Shown piece after piece: positions 44,201-54,806 of a stretch of DNA of 64,000 bases. Below the pieces are notes generated by a model, which did no database searches, was not told the DNA's origin, and was given only the letters and a program-made list of their open reading frames with translations. Source of the stretch: Manihot esculenta (lineage: Eukaryota; Streptophyta; Magnoliopsida; Malpighiales; Euphorbiaceae); assembly GCF_001659605.2 (NCBI RefSeq), contig NC_035177.2, forward strand, positions 1,116,611 to 1,180,610, written 5' to 3'. Numbering within the stretch: the stretch's first letter is position 1; the number at the start of each line of letters is the position of its first letter. A program made the position numbers and the translations under genes.

Positions 44201-44948
44201 GCCTAAGTGAATCGCACCATGCACACCACACCCAGGGGAGTACTCAGTTTCTTTTGTTCTTTTATGTTTCTTATACATTGAGGACAATGCATGATTTAAG
44301 TGTGGGGGTGCATATATCTCCTTCTCTCCTTCTTCTTCCCCTCTTCTCTCCTTCTCTTCTCCTCTTCTCCTCTTCTTCTTCCTTTCTTCTTTTACAAATT
44401 TACAATGCTTTCAGAATTGCAAAATTTTTTCTTTTCCTTCCAGTTTTGTGTTTCTTTCAGTTTGAATAGCCACAGTTGAAATTTTTTTTTTTAGTTTATG
44501 CTTTCAATAAAACACACACAACCACAACCTTTTTCTTCTTTTTGTTTTGCTCTACTCAAACTAATGAACTATGTTGGATGAGTTCTTCTTTCTATGACCC
44601 CATTGATGTGATAACTCTTTAAACTTATGTTGAATCAATTGCAGTGAGTTGTATTCATGTTTGAGAATTGCCTTTTGAATTGAATCTTTGAGTTTGCCAT
44701 GGTGAAAAATATATTAATGACCCTCAATTGAGAGAATGAATTGAAAGTTGTGTGAATGAACTTAATGTGACTTGATTTAGCAATTGGTATTGATTTGCCC
44801 AAATCATTGAGAGAAAGAAAATTCAGCAAAGGCAAAGACCTCAAAAGCACAAAATCAAAAAAAAAAAAAAAACTGTTCCAATGGTAAAAAGACTAAGAAC
44901 AAAGCTAGTAGCCACTTGGAAAGGAGACCAACTGAGTAACTGGGGGTG
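44201..44948 (+). other. 3' non-coding part of element F
   Basis: It begins within a deletion scar after RNase H. It holds the 'ATTGAGGACAATGCATG' and 'AAGTGTGGGGGTG' blocks usual downstream of integrase in Athila-type elements, a CT-rich run (44305-44395) and an A16 run at about 44858. No gene is seen. Confidence 0.6.
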
Positions 44949-47126
44949 TGTAATACCCGGCTAGAGTCCGGCACCGGAATTCCTGTTGTCTGGTGGAATC
45001 CGGGGTGTCGGAATTCTATTAAACAGGTAGGATTTATGTTTTACTAAGTGGTGTGCTTTGTGTTGATGTTTTAAAGTTAAATGGAACCAAGTTTTGTGCT
45101 AAACTGAACCAAGGCAAATGAGCCAAGTTCGGCCGCCGAAGGTAAGTTCGGCCGCCGAAAGTGCTACGGTTCGGTTTCCGAAGGTAAGTTCGGCCCCCGA
45201 ATGTTGCATGATTGTGCATGCGATTGGGTAGCCGAAATTGAGTTGGCCAGCCAGCTTTTGGGCATCCTTAGTCAGCAGTTTGGACAGGTGTTATGTCCAC
45301 CTTGTTGCCAGAAGCTTGGCCACGTCTCCCATGATTTATTTGCTGAGTTTGAGCAGATCATGTAAGAGGTTGCTAGTGTTCAAGAGATTATGAGAGTGTT
45401 GAAGCAAAAGTGAAGCTTTTGAGAGTTAGTAAGGTTGAAGAAGAGTTGATCTGTTTTCCTTGGATTCAGAACGTTCATTTTCCTGTTTATAGAGGTAAGG
45501 GAAGCTCTGGACCTTGTTATATGTTTTCTGAAGGTTTTATGGGGCTAAAGGAAAGAGATGCATGCTTAGGTTATTAATAGTAGTTTTGATGATTTATGCA
45601 TGTAGACATGTTTATGTGTTATGTTTGTTTTGTTGTTTGGGGTTATTAGCTAGTTTTGGACCCCTGTGAACATATACCTGAGTATATGTGTGTTGAATAG
45701 TTGAAATATGCCTGTTTGGAGAAATTGAAGGGAAGAAGGAGATGGTTTGCCGTTGAAGCTGAGTTCTGGATGAACTCAGGTTCGGCAGCCGAAAGTTCAT
45801 TCGGCCGCCGAACCTCCTGCATGGTGGCTTGGTTGCCACAGCTTGCCCCCGAGTGTTTTTGCATGTTCGGCTCTGTTTGGGGGATTCGGCCGCCGAAGGT
45901 GCCGCCGAAGGTGCTTGAGTTTCGTTTCTGGAGAGGACATTCGGCCGCCGAACCTGCCGCCGAAAGTGTTCTGTCCAGCTTTTCTCTTGTATGTTTTGCA
46001 TGAGCTTTAGAGTAAGATTAAGGGGATTCTTGGGTAGTTCAATAGAGTTATTTTAAGGTAGTTTGGTCCCTCATTTTAGTCTTTATGTGTTTATACAGAC
46101 CAGAGGAACCAGAGAGAGCAGCAGTGAGTACTGCTCCAGAGTTTACTGAACCTGCAGAGTCAGTCCAGAGCCAGAGGTGAGTGGAACTAAACTTAGTGCT
46201 TTTATGAAACAATGGAATGTTTTAGCATATCTCATGCATCATGGTTATGCAACTAGGTTGACTGCATTAGTATTCACGAATATGTGGCATTGCATTGTTA
46301 CTTGTTGGTGTGAGTAAATGCTGAATGATCCAATAGTCTCTGAGTAAAGACCAGGAGCCTTTGACTACGCCCTGGCAGGTATAGTAAAGACCAGGAGCCT
46401 TTGACTATGCCCTGGCAATGGTAAGTACAGAGGTGTTATACACATATACATATATGACAGGAAGCCCAGGTGCTCGATTCTACGCCCTGGCACGGAAGTT
46501 ACTGAGGCTATGTGGTGACAGGTTTACTCTTGATGTGGCTTGTCTGTGTTATGATGCATTCCATGAGATCATATGTTATGAATGACTGATTTTATTATTC
46601 TACTCACTGGGCTATAGAGCTCATCCCACTCCCTTAATCCCAGTCTTGCAGGATTCAGTGTACAGAGTACAAAGGGAAAGTCCAGAAGAGTTCAAAAAGA
46701 GAAACTGAGACTTGTAATAGTTTAGAGTGGACATGTATTTATAAAGAGATGTATCAGTTGTATTTTCAGTTAGAATTGTGCTTGACTTAGTAATGTTTTG
46801 TGTTGTAATTCTTTGGTTTGGGTACATGATCTGTATATGTATATGTTTTACAACGTATGTGAAAAACCAGGCTTAACAGATACGAGATAACCCATCTAAA
46901 GCAAGCTCTAGTCAGGGGAACAGGGTATAGAGTACTGAGTACAGTGCTAGTGCATGCACAAGTTGAGCCTTGGTGCAGAAAAGAGTTTTTATTCTCATAT
47001 TAAATGTATGATCATGTATAAGAGTTACAGGTACACAGAGAGTTTAGCAGGCTTGCTACGGGTTCTGGCGGCCTTAAGCCGACCTGAATCCTAGCGCCGG
47101 TGACGGTCCATTTCGGGGTCGTTACA
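44949..47126 (+). repeat. 5' LTR of element G (2178 bp)
   Basis: TGTAATACCCGGCTAGAGTC .. GGGTCGTTACA. It has iterons at 45124-45200 and 45780-45970, the conserved hairpin at 45778-45815, donor-like AGAG|GTAAGG near 45496, donor-like CCAGAG|GTGAGTGG near 46176 and small-hairpin repeats at 46349-46492. No clear TATA box is seen at the usual place. Confidence 0.9.
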
Positions 47127-47129
47127 GAT

Positions 47130-47142
47130 TGGTATCAGAGCC
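47130..47142 (+). other. Primer-binding site of element G
   Basis: TGGTATCAGAGCC lies three bases after the LTR. The leader runs 47143-47298 and 49550-49602 around solo LTR H. Confidence 0.87.
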
Positions 47143-47298
47143 CTAGGTTCATATGATCGGACCTATAGAGAGAGTGTCGGGCTCATAGAGATTAGAGTTG
47201 GTCAAGCACAATAGGAATCATGTCCACTAGGATAGGATGTTGAGTCCTGTCTTATTGCTGCTATGAGATGCATATGCATGTGTTTTGATGATTAAGAT

Positions 47299-49544
47299 TG
47301 TAATACCCGGCTAGACTCCGGTATCGGAATTCCTACCGTCCGGTGGAACCTCGGATGTCGGAGACCTCTAGAAGGGTAGAATCATGTTTTATGAAATATT
47401 TTCATGTTTTTAATGGTTTTGAGTATGAAATTGAATGAGTTTTTACAAGAAAAGTCCTTGAAGGAAAACCCAGGTTCGGCCGCCGAAAGCCAAGTTCGGC
47501 CGCCGAACATGCATGCGTTTTGGAGGCACGTTAGACCCCCGAAAGCATGAGTTAGGGAAGTTCATGTTCGGCCGCCGAAAGTCAAGTTCGGCCGCCGAAC
47601 ATGGCATGCATGCGGAGGCACATTCGGCCCCCGAACGTGGCCTGGCCAGCCACCTATAAAAGGGTCCCTTAGCCGAAAATGGGCGAGCTTTTTCTTCCTA
47701 TTTCGGCCAAGGTAAGCATTCCGCTATCCTTCCCCAATCTTGAGTTTTTCCTTCCTTTTTCCATGATCTTTACAAGTTTATAACTTTGTTTTTGAAGATC
47801 TTTGAGCTTAGAACGAGTTTTGGAGCTTGGAGACCAAAAGTTGGAACTTCTCCCATCTCCAAGTTTAGATCTCCTCAACCCTCGATCTTCAAGAGGTAAG
47901 AGCCGATCTTAAGCTCAATGTATGATTTAAACAAGTTTTATGAAGTTTTAAGGGGTAGAATGCATGTTAAGGGATATGTTGAACCTATGGGTTTTTGATG
48001 ACTCTTTGAACAATGTAGCTTGATTGTGTGTTGATTGAGTATGTTTGAAGTGTTGTAGATGGGGTATATGCATGTTTTGAGACCCCTAGGAACTTGTATG
48101 CATGTTTTGGTTGAAGTTTATGCATGATTTGTGGGTTTGGGAGGCAGGAGGTTCATGTGAACCAAGTTTCTGCCCGTTTGGCAGAAACCAGGTTCGGCAG
48201 CCGAAGGAAGTTTCGGCCGCCGAACCCCTCTTGTGGAGGCAGCATTCGGCTGCCGAAGGTGCCCCCGAAAAGAGACTTTCGTCTCTGTCTGGCACTTTCG
48301 GCCGCCGAAGGTGCCGCCGAACCTACCTGAGTTTCGTCTCTGTCCAGGACTTTCGGCCGCCGAAGGTGCCGCCGAAAGTGCCCTGTTCAGCCATTTCATG
48401 CATATCTCTATGTGATTATTTCATGATGTTTTAGGGGGTTTTTGGGGAATATTTTAGAGTTATGTTCAGGTATGTTTGGTCCCTCATTTGAGTCCACCTG
48501 TGTAGGTTCGGACCCGAGGAACCGAGGACCCCAGCAGTGAGTTCAGCTGCTTCGGTGTTGTCAGAGTCAGCCAGAGGTGAGTGGAACTAAAGTTAATCTT
48601 TTAAACTAAATGTCTTATCATGTTTCATGCATCATGATTATGCAATAGGATGATTGCATTAGTTTCACGAATATGTCGCATTGCATAAATTGTTGTTGTT
48701 GTGGGTGAATGTTGGATGACCCAATTAGTCCAAGACAGGAAGACCAGGCCCCATGCTACAGGCCTGGCACAGAGTAAGCAAGTCCAGGCCCCAGTCTACA
48801 GGCCTGGCACAGAGTAAGGTACGGTTATGGGACTCGAAGACCAGGAGCCAGAGGAGGCCCTGGGAAAAGGGTAAGTAATGTATGTTCTGACAGGAAAGAC
48901 CAGGACCCCATTCTACAGGCCTGGCACAGAGTTAACTTGGACTAGTTGGTGACGAGTTCACCCAACCCTTATGTGAATTGTTTGTGTTATGATGCATTCC
49001 ATTTGAACATAGTGTTAATGGGTTTTACTAGCTCTACTCACTGGGCTATTAGCTCACCCCTCTCCCTTTACCCCCAGGCTTGCAGGTACAATATAGTGCG
49101 GGAGTCCGGATAGAGTAAAGAAGTCATGCTTGTGTAATAGCTAGCAATGGACATGATCAAATTATAATGTAAAAGTACAGTATAGTTATGTAATGAGTTT
49201 TATGGATGTTAGTATGTGCTTGACCATAGATTGTTGTATCCCTTTTATACATGATCTTAGAGATTTTGTTGATGTTCATGTAAACCAACTCAACAGATGT
49301 ATGTTACCCATTGAGGGCACAGATGAGATCCCACAGAGGGATCAAGGTTATGTTAATGTTTATGCACAGGTTGAGTTTGGTTGATGAGTATGGAAAGAAA
49401 AGTTTTAATTTTTATGCATGTTGTTGATCATGTATGGGATTATACAGGTTTACAGGTTTTATGTTAGGCTTGCTACGGGTCCCGGCGGCCTTAAGTCGAC
49501 CCGGATCCTAGCGCCGGTAGCGGTCCGATTTTCGGGGCGTTACA
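47299..49544 (+). mobile_element. Solo LTR H (2246 bp), Tekay-like, in the leader of G
   Basis: TGTAATACCCGGCTAGACTC .. GGGGCGTTACA, with target duplication AAGAT at 47294-47298 and 49545-49549. TATAAAAG lies at 47655-47662 and the conserved hairpin at 48191-48226, within iterons at 48190-48380. The small-hairpin array (48741-48926) includes two copies with a 7-base stem, CCAGGCC/GGCCTGG. It is closest to solo LTR E. Confidence 0.93.
47655..47662 (+). promoter_or_regulatory. TATA box of solo LTR H
   Basis: CACCTATAAAAGGG follows GGCCAGC. Confidence 0.6.
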
Positions 49545-49602
49545 AAGATATATGTGTTTATGTGCTGATATGCTATAGTATGTGTTGTTGTACAGAGTTA
49601 AG

Positions 49603-51006
49603 ATGCGAGGAACTCGTCGATCAGCTCGATTGACTGGAGTCCCATCAGATAGTGAGGGATTAGCTGCTCGTCCTCCTGCATTGCCAAGGGCAAGGTCGCA
49701 AAGATCTAGCAGGGAAGGCATGTCAATAGACCCTAGAAGGTCTGTGGACGAGAGCAGAAGAGGAGTAGTTAGAGGAGGTAGATCAGAGGAAGAGAGGGAG
49801 GCTATGGAGACTGATCCGTCTATGGATGAAGGTATGGGAGAATCACTGGGAGGTGTTCAGGCCTCAGGATTTGATTATCCAGCTGTTTTTCAGGATCCAG
49901 AGTATCCGATGGAGGGTATGTCGGAGTACTCTCGTTTTGACCCATATCCTACATACATGCCATATATGCCATATCCTCACTATTACCCATCATATCCACC
50001 ATATCCTATGTATCCACCCTCCCCTATCCATCCAAATGCAGCACACCCAGATAGAAATGAACCAGCACCTCCATTACCACAAACAGAACCAGTAGCCCCT
50101 GTTGCCCAAATGTTTCCATTTAGTTCATCTGGCAGTAAGGTAAAGATGACTGAGTACCTTAAATTGGATGCTCCTAAGTTTAACACAGGAGATGATCCAT
50201 TTGAGTACCTGAGATTTGTGAAGATGATCACTGATGAGTTGGGTACAGATGACAGTAGAGCCATAGAGATGGCAGGATTTACACTGAAGTGTAAGAAGGC
50301 TCGAGAATGGTTTAAGAACTATATAGAGCCCAGAATGAACAGTATGTCGTGGGGAGAGTTCGCTAATGAGTTTGCAGGGTGGGCTTTTCCTGATAGTTCC
50401 AGGGAGTTGAAGATAATTGAGTTTGAACAGTTGAGACAAACAGATGAGATGACTGTTGATGAGTTCACAGATAAGTTCCTGGATCTGCTTCAGTACGTAG
50501 GTCAGGCCTATGATACTGATCAGAAGAAGGCGAGGAGATATACCATGAGACTTCATCCTAGGTATTCTTCTTTGATCCTTCCAGCAGAAAAGGAGAGTTT
50601 TCACTCTCTTATAGATGCAGCCAGGAAGATGGAAGCTAGTGCCAATATTCAGAAACAGTCAAAGGCACAGGCTTCGGGTTCTAAGGCCCCCAGTTCAGGT
50701 TCTACAGGCAGTAAGAGATGGGATAGAGCGAGAGGAACAAGGAAAGGGTTCTGGAGTAAAGTCAAGTCAGGTCTGGGAATGGGTAGTGGCTCAAGCTCTG
50801 GCACAGCTGTTTCAGCATGTAGGAGATGTGGGAGACCACACAGAGGAACTTGTCAGTTGGGATCTACAGCTTGTTTTAGATGTGGACAGGAAGGGCATAT
50901 TGCTCGAGAGTGTCCTCAGGTGACTTTTGTGGCACCTTCCCAGCAGATGAGTTCAGGCAGTGTAGCACAGCCAGTAGGGCAGCCAGTAGCTTCAGCTATG
51001 CCTTAG
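49603..51006 (+). pseudogene. gag: Element G gag, ends at TAG
   Basis: The start ATG 49603 ([19 protein letters not shown]) is shared with relatives; the open frame begins 21 bases earlier. Domains: acidic/basic N-terminus; Tyr/Pro-rich segment (about 49930-50030); capsid domain (about 50140-50640); CCHC knuckle [15 protein letters not shown] (about 50873-50915). TAG at 51004-51006 replaces the CAG found in element I. Gag itself is complete up to beyond the knuckle, so this copy could still make capsid protein. Confidence 0.88.
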
Positions 51007-52406
51007 GGTAGTGGTAGAGGTAGAGGGAGAGGGGCAGCCTCTACTTCAGCAGCAGGTTCCCGAGGTGGAAATCCTGTAGCCCCAGCACGGATTTTCACCA
51101 TGACTCAGGAGGAGGCTAACATGTCGAACACAGTGGTGTCAGGTAATCTCATCATTGGGTGTTCAGATGTGTATGCTTTGATGGACCCCGGTGCTTCTCA
51201 TTCCTTTATTGCTTCGAGAGCCATAGAGAGATTGGGTTTGATCAGTTCTGAGTTAGAGTATCCTCTCTGGGTCAGTGGACCTAGATGTGACCCATCAGTG
51301 GCAGTGTCAGTCTGTCGTTTCAGTCCAGTATTCATAGAGGGTAGATGCCTTCCAGCTGACCTTGTGGTTCTAGACTTGACAGATTTTGATGTCATTCAGG
51401 ATGGATTGGCTATCTACATATAGTGCTACTTTGGACTGTAGAGAGAAGATAGTGAGTCTCAGAGACCAGGATGGGTCAGAGTGTGTCTTCAGAGGAGACA
51501 GGAGAGGTATACCCAGAGGTATGATTTCAGCCCTTCAGGCTCGTCGTTTGCTTAGGAGGGGTTGTCAGGGGTTTCTAGCTCATGTGAGAGAGCTAGACAG
51601 TCAGGTTAGGGAACCAGCCGCAGTACCAGTAGTTCGAGAGTTTCTTGATGTTTTCCCAGACGAACTTCCAGGACTACCACCTGGTAGGGAGATAGAGTTT
51701 GAAATAGAATTGCTGCCTGAGACCAGACCTATCTCTATTCCTCCCTACAGGATGGCGCCAGCAAAGTTAAAGGAATTAAAAGAACAGTTACAGGACTTGG
51801 TAGATAAGGGTTTCATCCGCCCTAATACCTCACCTTGGGGTGCTCCAGTACTTTTTGTCAGAAAGAAGGATGGATCCCTCAGACTTTGTATTGACTACAG
51901 ACAGTTAAACAAGGTCACTACCAAGAATAGATATCCTCTGCCTAGGATTGATGATCTATTTGACCAGCTAGCTAGAGCAGGTTGTTTCTCTAAAATAGAT
52001 CTGAGATCCGGGTATCATCAGTTGAGAGTCAGAGAGACAGATGTGCCTAGGACAGCATTCTGGACCAGATATGGGAACTATGAGTTCTTAGTGATGCCGT
52101 TCGGGTTGACTAATGCCCCTGCAGCATTCATGGATCTCATGAATAGAGGTTTCAGCGAGTTTCTGGATCACTTTGTGATTGTTTTTATTGATGACATCTT
52201 AGTGTACTCCAGAGATGCAGAGGAACATGCCCAGCATCTGAGGATAGTGCTGCAGACACTGAGAGAGCATGGTTTATATGCCAAGTTCTCCAAGTGTGAG
52301 TTTTGGTTGAGGAGCATTTCCTTCTTGGGACATGTGGTATCAGCAGATGGAATTGAGGTAGACCCCAAGAAGATAGAGGCTGTAGCTAACTGGCCCAGAC
52401 CTACGA
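51007..52406 (+). pseudogene. pol: Element G protease and partial RT
   Basis: Protease DPGASHSF (Asp codon 51184-51186) is followed by a 2-base deletion in 'VILGMDW' at about 51395-51405, and RT continues in the new frame to 52406. The FIDD pair is at about 52190-52195. Two RT residues differ from relatives ('AFWTRYG' for AFRTRYG, 'RGFSEF' for RVFSEF). The sequence ends where the LTR of element I begins. Confidence 0.87.
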
Positions 52407-54590
52407 TGATACCCGGCTAGAATCCGGCACCGGAATTCCTATTGTCTGGTGGAATCCGGGGTGCTGGGATTCGAGAAAAGGGTAGGAGTCTTGTTTTCTA
52501 AGTGTTATGATGTGTTTTCTAGTTTTTCAGTTCGACAATGTTGAGTGTTGAAGAGAAAATAGGTCATGGAGACTTCAGCCAAGTTCGGCCGCCGAAGGTA
52601 AGTTCGGCCGCCGAAAGTGCCCAATGTTCGGCTTCTGAAATTCACGTTCGGCCCCCGAATGTTGCATGGTTTTGCATGCGATTGGGCAGCCGAAGCTGAG
52701 TTGGCTAGTGAGCTGAGTCATGTTTTTTGACAAGTGTTGGCCTCAGATTCTTGCCATGGAATGACCACGTCTCTTATGACTCATCTGTACATGTTTTTGG
52801 TTGTTCTTACAGCAGTTTGAGGTGCTTGCAAAGGTGTTGAGAGTTGAGAGGAACAAAAGTTACGCTTTTGAGATTTTGAGAGGTTGAAGAGAGATTGATC
52901 TGTTTTTCCTTTGTTCAGTGTGTGTATCTTCCTGTTTCCAGAGGTAAGGGCAGTTTTAGACCCTGTTTATATGTTTTCTGAAGGTTTTATGGGAGTTATG
53001 GACGGAGATGCATGTTTAGGTTCTTAATGATAGTTTTGATGAGTTATGCATGTATACATGTTTATGTGTTATGGTTATTCTGTTGTTTGGGGTTATTAGG
53101 TAGTTTTGGACCCCTGTGGACATATACATGAGTATATGTGAGTTGAGTAGAGGAGGTATGCATGTGTGGAGAGCTTGAAGGGAAGGAGGAGAGAGTTTGC
53201 CGTTGAAGCTGAGTTCTGGATGAACTCAGGTTCGGCAGCCGAAGGTTCATTCGGCCGCCGAACCTCTTGTATGGTGGCTTAGGCTGCCACAGTTTGCCCC
53301 CGCGAGTTTTGCATGTTCGGCTCTGTGTGGGGGATTCGGCCGCCGAAGGTGCCGCCGAAGGTGCTTGAGTTTCGTCTCTGGAGAGGACTTTCGGCCGCCG
53401 AACCTGCCGCCGAAAGTGTTCTGTCCAGCTTTTCTTTTGCATGTTTTGCATGAGTTTTAGAGTGAGATGAAGGGGTTTCTTGGGTAGTTTAAGAGAGGTA
53501 GTCTTACGATAGTTTGGTCCCTCATTTGAGTCTTTATGTGCTGATACAGACCAGAGGAACCAGAGAGAGCAGCAGTGAGTCCTGCTCCAGAGGTTCAGAA
53601 CCTGCAAAGTCAGTCAGTCCAGATAGCCAGAGGTGAGTGGAACTAAACTTACTACTTTTTAAAGTAAGAAATAGAATGTTTTAGCATATCTCATGCATCA
53701 TGATTATGCCATAGGTTGATTGCATTAGTATTCACGAATATGTTGCATTGCATAGTTCTTTGTTGATGTGGGTAAATGCTGAAGGATCCAATAGTCTCAG
53801 ACAGGAAGTCCAGGAGCCTTTGACTACGCCCTGGCAAGTATAGCAAAGTCCAGGAGCCTTTGACTACGCCCTGGCAGGTATAGCAAAGACCAGGAGCCTT
53901 TGACTACGCCCTGGCAATGGTAAGTACAGAGGTGTTATATACACATATATATATATGACAGGAAGACCAGGTGCTCGATTCTACGCCCTGGCACAGAGTT
54001 ACTGGGACTATGTGGTGACAGGTTTACTCTTGATGTGGCTTGTCTGTGATATGGTGCATTCCATGAGATCATATTTTACTGAGATGTTTTATTATTCTAC
54101 TCACTGGGCTATAGAGCTCATCCCACTCCCTTAACCCCAGTTTTGCAGGTTCAGTGTACAGTGTACAGGGACAGTCCAGCAGAGTACAGGAAGAGTAAAG
54201 AGATCTGTAATAGCTTAGAGTGGACATGTAATATTAACGAGATGTAATAGTTGTTGCGTGACCTAGTGATGTATGTGTTGTACATGATCTGTATATGTAT
54301 CTATGTTTTCCTGTATGTGAAAACCAGGCTTAACAGGTATGAGTTAACCCATCTAGAGCAAGCTCTAGTCAGGGATACAGAGTACAGAGTACATGAGTAC
54401 AGAGGACAGAGATAGTGCATGCACAGGTTAAGCCTTGGTTCAGAAAAGAGTTTTATTTTCACATAAAATATATGATCATGTATGAGATTTACAGGTACAC
54501 AGAGAGTATAGCAGGCTTGCTACGGGTTCTGGCGGCCTTAAGCCGACCTGAATCCTAGCGCCTGTGACGGTCCATTTTGGGGTCGTTACA
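52407..54590 (+). repeat. 5' LTR of element I (2184 bp)
   Basis: It begins TGATACCCGGCTAG (other LTRs have TGTAATACCC) and ends GGGGTCGTTACA. Iterons lie at 52581-52660 and 53230-53415, with the conserved hairpin at 53228-53265. Donor-like CCAGAG|GTAAGG is at 52944, acceptor-like GATACAG at 53549, donor-like CCAGAG|GTGAGTGG at 53633 and acceptor-like TTTTGCAG at 54148. Four small-hairpin repeats span 53807-53993. No clear TATA box is seen. Confidence 0.92.
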
Positions 54591-54593
54591 GAT

Positions 54594-54606
54594 TGGTATC
54601 AGAGCC
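54594..54606 (+). other. Primer-binding site of element I
   Basis: TGGTATCAGAGCC lies three bases after the LTR. The leader (54607-54806) has no gene. Confidence 0.9.
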
Positions 54607-54806
54607 CTAGGTTCATATGATCGGACCTATAGAGACAGTGTTGGGCTCAGACAGGTTAGAAGTGGTCAAGCACAATAGGAAATCATGTCCACTAGGATAG
54701 GGTCTTGAGTCCTATCTGCTATGATATGCCATGAGTATTGTATGTGTATGCTATGTGATGTTTATGTGCTAAGTGGTATGTTATATGTTGTGTTTCCAGA
54801 ATAAAG

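Larger units (their letters stand above)
39030..44948 (+). mobile_element. Element F: Athila-type Ty3/gypsy remnant, no integrase and no 3' LTR
   Basis: 5' LTR 39030-40675, primer site TGGACCCGTTGTCGGGGAA, short gag pieces, protease, RT and RNase H, then a 3' non-coding part with 'CATTGAGGACAATGCA..AAGTGTGGGGGTG', typical of Athila/Tat-type elements. Most of gag and all of integrase are deleted. At 44949 it runs into the LTR of element G, so its 3' end was displaced or lost. It shares no protein ancestry closer than Ty3/gypsy with the Tekay-like elements. Confidence 0.85.
44949..52406 (+). mobile_element. Element G: 5' part of a Tekay-like element (subfamily of I), broken in RT
   Basis: 5' LTR 44949-47126, primer site, leader (split by solo LTR H), gag, protease and RT up to '[11 protein letters not shown]'. 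It then runs directly into the LTR of element I at 52407. The LTR belongs to the same subfamily as I (CCGGCACCGGAATTCC near the start). RNase H, integrase and 3' LTR are missing. Gag-pol carries one stop and one 2-base deletion. Confidence 0.87.

Noticed and set aside
44148..44469. 106-codon ORF after Athila RNase H
   Set aside because: It covers a CT-rich low-complexity run and the conserved non-coding block; no integrase motifs.
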